Shown here in pieces: positions 1 to 8,124 of a stretch of 64,000 nt of DNA. A model generated the notes under the pieces. The model was not told the DNA's origin. It did not search any database and saw only the letters and a list, made by a program, of their open reading frames with translations. Made by a program: the position numbers and the translations under genes. Each line of letters opens with the position of its first letter. Position 1 is the stretch's first letter. Source of the DNA: Dyadobacter fermentans DSM 18053 (GTDB lineage: Bacteria > Bacteroidota > Bacteroidia > Cytophagales > Spirosomataceae); the NCBI RefSeq assembly GCF_000023125.1, contig NC_013037.1, positions 2,604,001-2,668,000 of the forward strand, read 5' to 3'.

Positions 1-486
1 AGCCAGCGTGAGCAATCGGTTGCTTTTGGAAACATAAAAGCCCATTCGCTGGTGCATGACCGCGTACAGGTCCTTCGCTACACCGGGATGACCATCCTTT
101 TTGGTGCCGTCGGGAATTTTGTAAGGCGGAAAAATCGCGACCGGTTTGGTCCAGGTTTGCCCGTCTTTCGATGTTTGCAGCAACGTCTGCCCCGGCGGAA
201 TGTGCTCTCCAACGGGATTCGCGAGGTAGTTCAGGTAAAATGTGCCATTCCAATACGCCAGCATCGGCGCGTGGTTGTAGGTCCAGGTAATGGCCGAATC
301 CTTGCTGGCGTCGGTACGGTTGGCGCGCAATGTCTGGTACGAATGCACGCCGATGGCCGGGCTCAGTTGCCCGTGATGGTAGTCGACATTCACGAGCGTT
401 TTGCCCGTGTAGCGGATCGTGTCCTGCGCATTTGCCGCGCCCACAGCCAGGCACAAGGCCAGCATTCCGGTTAATTCTTTTTGCAT
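1..486 (-). CDS. Secreted BNR/sialidase-fold glycosidase, N-terminal part (runs off the window)
   Basis: About 162 residues are visible before the window edge. The ATG at 486 begins a clear signal peptide (MQKELTGMLALCLAVGAANA, then QDT). The mature part carries NHAPMLAYWNG and an Asp-box-like SKDGQTW followed by TKP, typical of secreted beta-propeller proteins annotated as exo-alpha-sialidase-like in Bacteroidota. The gene starts 4 bp after the stop of the GH140-like gene, so it belongs to the same leftward operon as the SusC/SusD pair. Substrate is not readable from the sequence; in pectin loci such propellers need not act on sialic acid. The family call is fairly safe, the specificity is unknown, and the catalytic residues further on are outside the window. 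Confidence 0.7.
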   Translation of the reverse strand, partial: MQKELTGMLALCLAVGAANAQDTIRYTGKTLVNVDYHHGQLSPAIGVHSYQTLRANRTDASKDSAITWTYNHAPMLAYWNGTFYLNYLANPVGEHIPPGQTLLQTSKDGQTWTKPVAIFPPYKIPDGTKKDGHPGVAKDLYAVMHQRMGFYVSKSNRLLTLA

Positions 487-490
487 AGCG

Positions 491-1948
491 TTATTTTTCC
501 AACACCAAAACCCAATCATTCCCGTTTCTAACCTCCCCGGGCGGGTTAAATGTGCGGATTCCTTTGTTTTGAATTTTTCCTAAAATCTTCGTTTCGCCGG
601 TTCGCGGATCAAACCAGCTCGCATTCAGCACTTTCCCTTGAATTTTACCCATATTGATCCTCATCTCACGCCCCGTCCAGGTGTAAATGAATGCATAATC
701 CTTGCCGCGGGTAGCAATGAGCCGGTCGTACCGCTCACCATTTTCGGCGATCAGCGATTGGTCGGGCACGCGTTCGAAATAGGGTTTCGAGCGCATTAAG
801 TTCTTTAAATGGGCCATCTGCCCTGCGCCGGGATCGTTAATCGCCTCTTCCCAGGAGGGCAGTTTGGCTGATCCTGCGGCTGGGACCGCATTTTGGTTGC
901 TTGCACTTGCCTGCACGTTCGACTGTGCGCCGCTGGTGCTTTCCGGTCGTCGCGAGTGCCGCATTTGCATGACCGCATTGTTGCCATAAGTAAACCCGCA
1001 GGCACCGGCAAAAACCGACCAGTAGGCATACCGCCGCACATCTGCCGCCGTCCAAACCGGCAGCGTTTTGTCGTGCAGGCCGTGCCAGATGTTTTCATAC
1101 GAAGGCTCGCCGTCGAGCACCGGCTTCACGGGCTCGCGCGCATAGTCGGCCTCCACGTAGCGCCAGTTGTCCTCGCCGTAACGAAGGTCTTTGGCCTCAT
1201 TATCCTGCGCATAAGTGCGGTGACCGGATTGGAACATATTGAAATCCAGCCAGTCGCGGTCATGAAACCATTTGGAAGACTGCATTCGGCCGAACGGGTG
1301 AAAAGTGATGAGATGGTTCGGATCTTCGGCGCGCAATGTGCTGCCGATGGCCTCCCATACCTCCGGGACGACATCTCCCTGGATGTCTCCACCATTGAGC
1401 CACACGATATTCGGGCGGTTGCGGTACCGCCGCGCGAGGAATTGCGCATCGGCCTTAGCCTGCGCCGCGCTCGTTTTCCCGTTCTTCACCGCATTGCCCC
1501 AAATAGGCACCATCCCGATTTTAATGCCCTTTTCCGCGGCTAGATCGACGATGTAATCGACATGGTCCCAATAATCGTATTCCGCCGCATTGTCGAAAGC
1601 CGCGCCCTCGGTCACTTTCGGCGAGCCCAGATCGCGGTTCGTCAATGCGGAATCGCCATACACATTTACCGAGCGCAATGCCTGCACTACCATCACCTGC
1701 ACCACATTAAAACCCTTTTGCTGCCGGTCGGCCAGGTACCGGGCGGCATCCTCGCGCGTGAGCCGTGTAAAAAGCAGCCAGCCGGTATCCGCCAGCCAGA
1801 AGAACGGCTTGCCGTTTTGATCCGTAAAAAACCGCCGGTTTTCCGATACTTTCAAGGTTTGCGATTGGCTATAAACAGGCTTTGTGCCGGCAATGAAGCC
1901 GGCACAAAGGAGCATGATCAATTTCAGGTTCATGCGTTTACTAACCAT
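491..1948 (-). CDS. Secreted GH140-like (DUF4038) glycosidase, apiosidase-like
   Basis: Signal peptide (MNLKLIMLLCAGFIAG) followed by an apiosidase-like TIM barrel. The opening FFTDQNGKPFFWLADTGW and the block GFNVVQVMVVQ are DUF4038 hallmarks. Candidate acid/base is Asp188 in WLNGGD and candidate nucleophile is Glu281 in VLDGEPSYE, matching the Asp/Glu arrangement known for GH140. The last about 90 residues form the 'putative collagen-binding' beta-sandwich usually attached to this family. I start at ATG 1948 (MVSKRMNLK); ATG 1933 is equally plausible. A longer reading from 2020 would overlap SusD and hide the signal peptide. The gene lies 40 bp after SusD in the same operon. Known GH140 enzymes release apiose from rhamnogalacturonan II; activity here is inferred. 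Confidence 0.82.
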   Translation of the reverse strand: MVSKRMNLKLIMLLCAGFIAGTKPVYSQSQTLKVSENRRFFTDQNGKPFFWLADTGWLLFTRLTREDAARYLADRQQKGFNVVQVMVVQALRSVNVYGDSALTNRDLGSPKVTEGAAFDNAAEYDYWDHVDYIVDLAAEKGIKIGMVPIWGNAVKNGKTSAAQAKADAQFLARRYRNRPNIVWLNGGDIQGDVVPEVWEAIGSTLRAEDPNHLITFHPFGRMQSSKWFHDRDWLDFNMFQSGHRTYAQDNEAKDLRYGEDNWRYVEADYAREPVKPVLDGEPSYENIWHGLHDKTLPVWTAADVRRYAYWSVFAGACGFTYGNNAVMQMRHSRRPESTSGAQSNVQASASNQNAVPAAGSAKLPSWEEAINDPGAGQMAHLKNLMRSKPYFERVPDQSLIAENGERYDRLIATRGKDYAFIYTWTGREMRINMGKIQGKVLNASWFDPRTGETKILGKIQNKGIRTFNPPGEVRNGNDWVLVLEK

Positions 1949-1988
1949 AAGTAATGCTTTCGATTGTACGTAAACACTTTGTAAACTA

Positions 1989-3401
1989 TTAATATCCAGC
2001 ATTCTGTGTAATCTTCGCATTCTGGTCCCGCACGATATTCGGGATCGGGAACACCAATTTGTTTTGCGTTACCGGCTTTCCTTTCGCGGTCAGCACGTCG
2101 ATGACGCGGCCGGTACGTTTCAGGTCGAACCAACGGTGGAATTCGAATGCCAGCTCCACGCGGCGCTCATGTTCGACGGCCAACGCGATCGTATTGTACT
2201 GGGCAGGATAGCCCGCGGCACCGTACAATGGCAATCCGGCCCGTTTGCGGACCTCGTTCAGGTAAACCGGGTCGCCGGTCGCTTCCGAGAGCAGCAGGAG
2301 CAGGTCGGCATAGCGCAATACCATGAAATTGTTGTTTGCCGCAATGTTCTGGTTGATCAGCGGGGCCGACTTATCCTGCCATTTTTTCGGAAATTTGGCT
2401 TTGGTAAAGTTGCCTTTCGCGTCGGTGAAGCCCGTATCGATGGAAGCCTCGCGGCGGTTGTCGCCTTTTTCGTACTCATTCCAAATGTCCTCCACGACCT
2501 GGTTCATGCCCGCGCCATAGAAGCCCAATGCATTGGAATTAGGGAAAAATTCGAGGTAATAATTGCTGTAAGGCAATGTGGCGGAGCCACCAAGGAATTG
2601 TATTTCGAAGATCGACTCTTTTGTATTCTTCGTTTTAGGGTCCCAAAGCGATGCGTACGAGGGCAACAGTTCATATTGTTTGCTATCATACACTTCTTTT
2701 AACTCCTTCACGCCATTGGCTTTATCACCCACAGCCAGGTACACTTTACCGAGCAGCGTTTGCGCGGCGCCTTTGGTGGCCCGGCCGGCGATGGCAGAAG
2801 ATGCCGGCAGTTTAGACTTCGCATCGGCCAAATCCTTGGTAATCTGCGCATAAATCTGCGCGGCGGGCGTGCGAAGGATTTCATAAGCTTCTGCGGCACT
2901 CACCGGACGCGTCACCAGCGGCACATCCCCCCAAAGCTGCACCATATTATAGTAGTACAATGAGCGCAGGAACAGCATTTCGCCTTGTGTTTGAGCCTTG
3001 TACGTCGCGTCGAGATCGGCATTCTCAATCTTTTCGAGGATGATATTGATGTTGTAAAGCGACCGGTAGAAATCCTGCCAGAACTGGTACACCATCGTGT
3101 TTGCAGGCGCCAGCGTGTAGTCGCGGAACTGCCATTTATCGGCCTGGTTACCCGAAATGTTGAAGATCGTCACGTTGTCGGACATCAGCTCGCCGGCATA
3201 GGAAACCGGCCCCTGCGGATGATACACGGTGTAAAGCGTGTTGTAGGCTGCATTGGCAGCAATGTCGAAATCCGACTTCGTTTTGTAAAAATTCTCCGCA
3301 CTGGGGTTTGAAACCGGCGCCAGTTCGAGGAATGAATCCTTGCAGCCCCAACTGGTGGCGATGAGCGCGGCAAGTGTGATTGATTTTATGATTCTTTTCA
3401 T
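1989..3401 (-). CDS. SusD/RagB-family glycan-binding lipoprotein
   Basis: Outer-membrane, surface-exposed partner of the SusC channel just upstream; it captures the oligosaccharide. The N-terminus has a lipobox (SITLAALIATSWGC, Cys at about residue 20) followed by the typical SusD opening FLELAPVSNPSAENFYKTKSD. A TPR-like helical core follows, with MLFLRSLYYYNMVQLWGDVPLV, and the C-terminal RagB signature HERRVELAFEFHRWFDLKRTG. Its 470 residues are normal for the smaller SusD type. It sits 65 bp after SusC in the same direction and is followed by the GH140-like gene, so binding of a pectic oligosaccharide is inferred from context only. Confidence 0.96.
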   Translation of the reverse strand: MKRIIKSITLAALIATSWGCKDSFLELAPVSNPSAENFYKTKSDFDIAANAAYNTLYTVYHPQGPVSYAGELMSDNVTIFNISGNQADKWQFRDYTLAPANTMVYQFWQDFYRSLYNINIILEKIENADLDATYKAQTQGEMLFLRSLYYYNMVQLWGDVPLVTRPVSAAEAYEILRTPAAQIYAQITKDLADAKSKLPASSAIAGRATKGAAQTLLGKVYLAVGDKANGVKELKEVYDSKQYELLPSYASLWDPKTKNTKESIFEIQFLGGSATLPYSNYYLEFFPNSNALGFYGAGMNQVVEDIWNEYEKGDNRREASIDTGFTDAKGNFTKAKFPKKWQDKSAPLINQNIAANNNFMVLRYADLLLLLSEATGDPVYLNEVRKRAGLPLYGAAGYPAQYNTIALAVEHERRVELAFEFHRWFDLKRTGRVIDVLTAKGKPVTQNKLVFPIPNIVRDQNAKITQNAGY

Positions 3402-3466
3402 TTGTCTTCGCTTTTTTGAGTTGCCTCAAAAGCATGGCAGCGGCCGTGCCTTCGCAGCATAAAACC

Positions 3467-6400
3467 TTAAAAATCAGCTTTAATCCCAACAGTAATCACA
3501 CGGGGCAGAGGATACGATCCATAATCAACCCCCTGAAAAGCGCCCGGCACCGGTGCATTGCCACTGCTGTACGAGCTGGAAGTTTCCATGCTCGAAGAAT
3601 AGGAAGTTGTTCCGTAAGTCGTGTTCTCAGGATCGTAGCCGATGTATTTGCTCCACAAATGCACGTTTTCCGCATTCACATAAATTCGCGCGCTGCTCAT
3701 TTTCAGCTTCGCAGCCCATTTCTGAGGCATTGCGTACGATACGCGCACATTGCGCAGGCGCAGGAACGAAGCATCTTCCACCCAGTACGACGAGAACTGC
3801 TTTTGCAACCCAAGGTAGTTCACCGATGGTTTGAAATGCTTGCCATCGCCCGGATTGCTCTCAGAGCGCCAGTAGTTATACATGCTCTCGAAAAAGTTGC
3901 GTCCATTGTCCCAGGTCCCGAGGTAGCGCACGTTGTTGTTGGCGATCTCGCCGCCGTACGAGCCCTGGAACAGGAACGATAGCTCAAAGCCTTTGTAGCC
4001 AACGGTGTTGGTAATGCCCGCCGTGAAATTCGGCTGATAGTTTCCGAGAATGGTGCGGTCGGCATCGCTGATCTTGCCGTCGCCATTCACGTCACGTACT
4101 TTCGGGTCGCCCGGCGTGGTGCTGGCATGGTGCGGGTAAGCGTCGATTTCCGCCTGATTTTTGAATACGCCGTCGAAAATGTAGCCGTAGAAGTTCGAAA
4201 CAGGCTGGCCCACTTCCGTGCGCACGGTCACCACGTTGTCGACATACTGGATCGGCGCGTTGCCCGGGCCGAGTTGCAGCACTTTGTTCCGGTTCCTTGA
4301 AAAGTTGAAATCCGTCGTCCATGTGAATGCGCCAGTGAGGTTTTTGGTAGAAATATTCAATTCCACGCCGCGGTTGCGCATTTTACCGATATTGGTCAGC
4401 TGGGTCGAGAATCCGGTAATGTCGGGCACCGGCACGAAAAGCAGCATGTCACGGGTAAGCGAGTTGTAGTATTCCGCCGAAAGGTTGATCCGGTTGTTAA
4501 ATAGCCCCACATCCACGCCCACGTTGAACTGATTGGTCTTCTCCCATTTCAGATTAGGATTTGCCAGGCTGTTCACTTTCAGTCCATTGGCCAGGTTCTG
4601 ACCATTTACATATTGCGCCGCAGCCAGCAAACTGATCGCGCCGTAGTTAGGGATCTGGTTGTTACCCGTCACGCCATAGCTCGCGCGGAGTTTCAGGTTG
4701 TTCACCGCCGTCACACCCGACATGAATGCCTCATCCGAAATCAACCAACCCGCTGAAACAGAAGGAAAATAGCCCCATTTGTTGTTCTCGCCAAAGCGCG
4801 ACATTCCATCGCGGCGCATCGCTCCCGTCAGGAAGTAGCGGTTTTTGAAATTATACTGCACCCGCGCCAGGTACGACAGCAGCGACCATTCGCTGGCTGT
4901 GGTGTTCCCTGCGGTAACTGTTCCGGCATTGAGCGTGTGCACGAGGTCGTTCGGGAAGTTGTTGGCAGCCACGTACATCGTTTCGTCGCGCTGTTTTTGG
5001 CTGGTGTAACCCAGCAAACCGGTGAATGAGTGCTCACCGAGCTTCTTATCGTAGGTCAACGTATTCTCACTCAGCCAGTTCAACATGTACGCGTCGCTTG
5101 CATTGCCCTGCGCCGCGAGCACAGCCGAGTAGCCGTATTTTTGTTTATCGTTCCAATAAAAATGGTTGCGGGTATTGTACAAGTTGCCGCTGAGGCTGGT
5201 GCGGAACCGCAGGCCGTCGATGAGCTCGTATTCCAGGTAACCCGTCGCAAGGGTATTGAACGACTTCCGGCCCTTATCCACCTCCCGGGTGAGCGAGTAC
5301 GGATGCCAGAGGTTCATATCCGCATAGGGCGTAAAGCGGAACCAGGTCGAGTTGGGATCGCGGAAACCGAGGTTGCCGTTTTCATTGTAAACCGGGAAAA
5401 TCGGTGAGCTTTGCAGGCCGAGACTGATCACGTCGCTTTTACCCTGCGTTCCTTCCGTGCGGTCGAAAATGGAGGTAATACCAATGTTCAAGCCCGCGGT
5501 GAGCCTTTTGGTAATTTGTGTTTTGAGGTTCGATCGAAGCGCGAGGCGTTTGTAGTAGTTCGCGTCGAGAACGGCCGTTTGGTCGAGGTAGGCGCCCGAA
5601 AACATATATTGCGTCTTGTCGGTGCCTCCGGTAACCGTCAGTTGCGCGTTGAACGACGGTGCCGTGCGGAACATCACATCTTGCCAGTCCGTACCTTTTC
5701 CAAACTGCTGCGGATTTTGTGTAAAATCATCCGGGATACGCAATGTGGCCGGGCGGGCGCTGTTCGGGTCGCTCGCATTGCCGCCCTGTGCTGTCCAGGC
5801 ATTGTTTTTAGCATCGGTGTAAGTTTCGATAAACTGCTGCGCGTCCATCATTTTCACGCGGCGCGTCACTTTTTGCGAGCCATATTCCACATTGGCGCTC
5901 ACATTCACCTTGCCGGGCTTGCCCGTTTTGGTGGTCACAATGATTACCCCGCTCGATCCGCGCGACCCGTAAATGGCTGCGGACGAAGCGTCTTTCAGCA
6001 CTTCTATCGACTCGATATCCTGCGGGTTGATAAGGTTCAGGTTAAAATTTTCCAGCGGCACACCGTCCACCACGATCAGCGGATTGGTACCGGCGGTAAT
6101 GGAACTGATCCCGCGGATCTTGATCACCGGCGATGAGCCCGGTGCACCCTGCGATTGCGAAATATTTACCCCGGGGAGCGTTCCGGCCAGCGACTGGGTA
6201 ACGTTACTGAATGAACGGTCTTTGAATTTATCGTAATTCACGGAAATCACCGCGCCGGTCACCGCCCGCTTGCTCTGCGTTCCGTAACCGACCACCACTA
6301 CCTCTTCCAGCGATTTGTTTTCCGGCACGAGCTTCACGCCGATGTCGGTGCGCGCGCCTACCGTTTCCTCTACGGATTTGTAACCTACAAAACTGAATAC

Positions 6401-6619
6401 CAGCACCGTAGCTTGATCCGGCACGTCGATCTGGAACGCACCGTCGGCATTGGTGGTCGTTCCGCGTTGCGTGCCTTTGATCACGACACTCACACCCGGC
6501 AGCGGGTCGGCGTCGCTCACACCCGTCACCCTGCCCTTCACGGACAGCGTCTGAGCATGCAATGCCGGAGCGACCAGCAGGCATACCAGAATGATGCGTA
6601 AGAGTTGTTTCATAAACAT
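3467..6619 (-). CDS. SusC/RagA-family TonB-dependent outer-membrane transporter
   Basis: 1,050 residues: signal peptide (MKQLLRIILVCLLVAPALHA), a CarboxypepD_reg-like domain (about 24-105, SVKGRVTGVSDADPLPGVSV), a plug with LEEVVVVGYGTQSKRAVTGA and IESIEVLKDASSAAIYGSRG, and a 22-strand-type barrel ending VITVGIKADF. ATG 6613 is an alternative start two codons in. There is no N-terminal STN/secretin domain, so it does not appear to signal to a cognate anti-sigma factor. It heads the leftward locus with SusD and GH140, and shares a 242-bp divergent promoter region with the RuBisCO-like gene, which suggests co-regulation. The transported glycan is inferred to be pectic. Confidence 0.96.
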   Translation of the reverse strand: MFMKQLLRIILVCLLVAPALHAQTLSVKGRVTGVSDADPLPGVSVVIKGTQRGTTTNADGAFQIDVPDQATVLVFSFVGYKSVEETVGARTDIGVKLVPENKSLEEVVVVGYGTQSKRAVTGAVISVNYDKFKDRSFSNVTQSLAGTLPGVNISQSQGAPGSSPVIKIRGISSITAGTNPLIVVDGVPLENFNLNLINPQDIESIEVLKDASSAAIYGSRGSSGVIIVTTKTGKPGKVNVSANVEYGSQKVTRRVKMMDAQQFIETYTDAKNNAWTAQGGNASDPNSARPATLRIPDDFTQNPQQFGKGTDWQDVMFRTAPSFNAQLTVTGGTDKTQYMFSGAYLDQTAVLDANYYKRLALRSNLKTQITKRLTAGLNIGITSIFDRTEGTQGKSDVISLGLQSSPIFPVYNENGNLGFRDPNSTWFRFTPYADMNLWHPYSLTREVDKGRKSFNTLATGYLEYELIDGLRFRTSLSGNLYNTRNHFYWNDKQKYGYSAVLAAQGNASDAYMLNWLSENTLTYDKKLGEHSFTGLLGYTSQKQRDETMYVAANNFPNDLVHTLNAGTVTAGNTTASEWSLLSYLARVQYNFKNRYFLTGAMRRDGMSRFGENNKWGYFPSVSAGWLISDEAFMSGVTAVNNLKLRASYGVTGNNQIPNYGAISLLAAAQYVNGQNLANGLKVNSLANPNLKWEKTNQFNVGVDVGLFNNRINLSAEYYNSLTRDMLLFVPVPDITGFSTQLTNIGKMRNRGVELNISTKNLTGAFTWTTDFNFSRNRNKVLQLGPGNAPIQYVDNVVTVRTEVGQPVSNFYGYIFDGVFKNQAEIDAYPHHASTTPGDPKVRDVNGDGKISDADRTILGNYQPNFTAGITNTVGYKGFELSFLFQGSYGGEIANNNVRYLGTWDNGRNFFESMYNYWRSESNPGDGKHFKPSVNYLGLQKQFSSYWVEDASFLRLRNVRVSYAMPQKWAAKLKMSSARIYVNAENVHLWSKYIGYDPENTTYGTTSYSSSMETSSSYSSGNAPVPGAFQGVDYGSYPLPRVITVGIKADF

Positions 6620-6637
6620 TCTAGCGATTAGAGAAAG

Positions 6638-6762
6638 AAGTGGTTTTCTTTTTATTTCTTTTATATTCTAATTTTTACGAAAAATAGGAACAATTTTACT
6701 TATAAAAAATATCCGCAAGTATTTTATGACTTATTTTTATAAAAAATTGTTGAAAACCACTT
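6638..6762. repeat. 11-bp inverted repeat in the divergent promoter region
   Basis: AAGTGGTTTTC at 6638-6648 and its exact reverse complement GAAAACCACTT at 6752-6762 flank about 103 bp of very AT-rich DNA between SusC and the RuBisCO-like gene. The spacing is too long for a terminator hairpin; a looped regulatory pair or chance are both possible. Confidence 0.4.
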
Positions 6763-6794
6763 TTTGTCACTAGTCGGTGCATAAATAATCGGAG

Positions 6795-6808
6795 TTTGGT
6801 ATACCAAA
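6795..6808. promoter_or_regulatory. GntR-type (UxuR/ExuR-like) operator palindrome
   Basis: TTTGGTATACCAAA is a perfect 14-bp palindrome, 53 bp before the ATG of the RuBisCO-like gene and 175 bp before SusC on the other strand. The core TTGGTATACCAA equals the binding core known for hexuronate regulators of the GntR/FadR group. No GntR gene is in the window, so the regulator would be elsewhere. Its position between two divergent catabolic units suggests it controls one or both. Confidence 0.6.
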
Positions 6809-6823
6809 TCGAACTAAAAAGCA

Positions 6824-6848
6824 ATACATTCGTAAGCATACATTAGTA
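6824..6848 (+). repeat. Direct repeats upstream of the RuBisCO-like gene
   Basis: ATACATTCGTA (6824-6834) and ATACATTAGTA (6838-6848) are two 11-mers with one mismatch, 14 bp apart, ending 13 bp before the ATG at 6862. They may be a regulator site or leader feature; nothing else in the region explains them. Confidence 0.35.
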
Positions 6849-6861
6849 TATCAGGAAACAA

Positions 6862-8124
6862 ATGGAAAGAATAACAGCGAGATATTACATCGAAACCCCA
6901 TACGCAGTTGAAAAAGCAGCCGCTGTGCTCGCAGGCGAACAGTCCTCGGGGACGTTTGTGGCAGTCCCGGGCGAAACGGAAGAACTCAAAAACCGCTTCG
7001 CGGCGCGGGTGGAGCTTATCGAACTCCTGGAAACCGTTTCCGAACCGGCCATTCCGGGCGCATCCTCGCCCGACGGACAATACCGGCGCGCCCATGTGGA
7101 AGTTTCCTGGTCGGTCGAAAACTTCGGCCATAACCTGCCCATGCTCGTTTCTACCTTACAAGGCAACCTCTACGAAATCACCCAGTTCACGGGCCTGAAA
7201 CTCCTGGACATTCATTTCCCCGAAACCTATGCGAGCCATTACCGCGGTCCGCGTTTCGGCATCGGAGGCTGCCGTTCGCTCACTGGTGTGGACTCCGGCC
7301 GCCCGCTCATCGGCACGATCATCAAGCCTAGCGTAGGCCTCACGCCCGCACAAACGGCCGAAACTGTGGGAATTCTCGCCCAGGCAGGTATTGATTTCGT
7401 AAAAGATGACGAGTTGATGGCCTCCACGGCCAACTCACTATTCGAAGAGCGGGTGGACGCGGTGATGCAGGTAATCAACCGCCACGCCGACCGTACGGGC
7501 AAAAAAGTGATGTATGCGTTCAATATCAGTGATGAAATGGACGAAATGCTTCGGAAATACGAACATATCGTCCGGTCCGGCGGCACTTGCGCGATGATCA
7601 GCATCAACAGCACGGGACTTGCGGCGGCGAAACGCATTTGCGACATCGGCGAGCTCGCGATACATGGCCACCGCAACGGCTGGGGAATGCTCAACCGCCA
7701 TCCCCTGCTCGGCATCGAATTCCCGGCTTACCAGAAACTCTGGCGCCTTGCGGGCGTGGACCAGCTGCACGTGAACGGCATCCGGAACAAATTCTGGGAA
7801 TCGGACGACTCCGTGGTGCGCTCGATCGCATCTTGCCTGCATCACGCACCGCTGGATAAGCCGGTATTGCCGGTGGTATCTTCCGGACAATGGGGCGGAC
7901 AGGCATTCGAAACCTACCGCCGCACGCAAACCACCAACCTGCTCTACATGGCCGGCGGGGGCATTATGGCCCATCCCGGCGGCCCCGCCGCAGGCGTAAC
8001 CGCATTGCAGCAAGCCTGGGAAGCGGCCGTAGGCGGGCTAACCCTCGCCGAAGCGGCCCGCGACTATCCCGAATTCGGAAAATCGGTAGAAAAATTCGGC
8101 CAACTCCACTTCGACCGGGCATGA
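6862..8124 (+). CDS. RuBisCO-like protein (form IV), candidate sugar-acid phosphate decarboxylase/hydrolase
   Basis: 420 residues with the full RuBisCO large-subunit layout. The metal/carbamate motif is intact (Lys181, Asp183, Glu184 in FVKDDE). Also kept are Lys155 in GTIIKP, the His-Arg pair at 270-271, His303, a loop-6 lysine at 310 spaced exactly seven residues after His303, Ser340, the AGGG loop (364-367) and Asn102. The second lysine of the KPK motif is Ser157, and the Trp of the N-terminal TW motif is Phe32, so CO2 fixation is unlikely. The stop overlaps the start of a DUF1537 kinase by 4 bp. RuBisCO-like proteins paired with DUF1537 kinases include enzymes acting on 3-oxo-isoapionate 4-phosphate in apiose catabolism; that assignment is inference supported by neighbouring apiosidase-like genes. 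Other phosphorylated 3-oxo sugar acids remain possible. Confidence 0.9.
   Translation: MERITARYYIETPYAVEKAAAVLAGEQSSGTFVAVPGETEELKNRFAARVELIELLETVSEPAIPGASSPDGQYRRAHVEVSWSVENFGHNLPMLVSTLQGNLYEITQFTGLKLLDIHFPETYASHYRGPRFGIGGCRSLTGVDSGRPLIGTIIKPSVGLTPAQTAETVGILAQAGIDFVKDDELMASTANSLFEERVDAVMQVINRHADRTGKKVMYAFNISDEMDEMLRKYEHIVRSGGTCAMISINSTGLAAAKRICDIGELAIHGHRNGWGMLNRHPLLGIEFPAYQKLWRLAGVDQLHVNGIRNKFWESDDSVVRSIASCLHHAPLDKPVLPVVSSGQWGGQAFETYRRTQTTNLLYMAGGGIMAHPGGPAAGVTALQQAWEAAVGGLTLAEAARDYPEFGKSVEKFGQLHFDRA

Noticed and set aside
5411..6136. Long open frame opposite the first SusC gene
   Set aside because: It mirrors SusC codons, has an Arg/His-rich low-complexity composition and no domain or start context; a by-product of GC-rich codon use.
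7239..8013. Open frames opposite the RuBisCO-like gene
   Set aside because: They lie wholly inside a conserved gene with intact motifs and show no protein-like features.
7890..8120. Upstream extension of the DUF1537 kinase
   Set aside because: The extra about 77 residues are Arg/Pro-rich out-of-frame reading of the RuBisCO-like gene; the ATGA overlap start at 8121 gives the normal family N-terminus.
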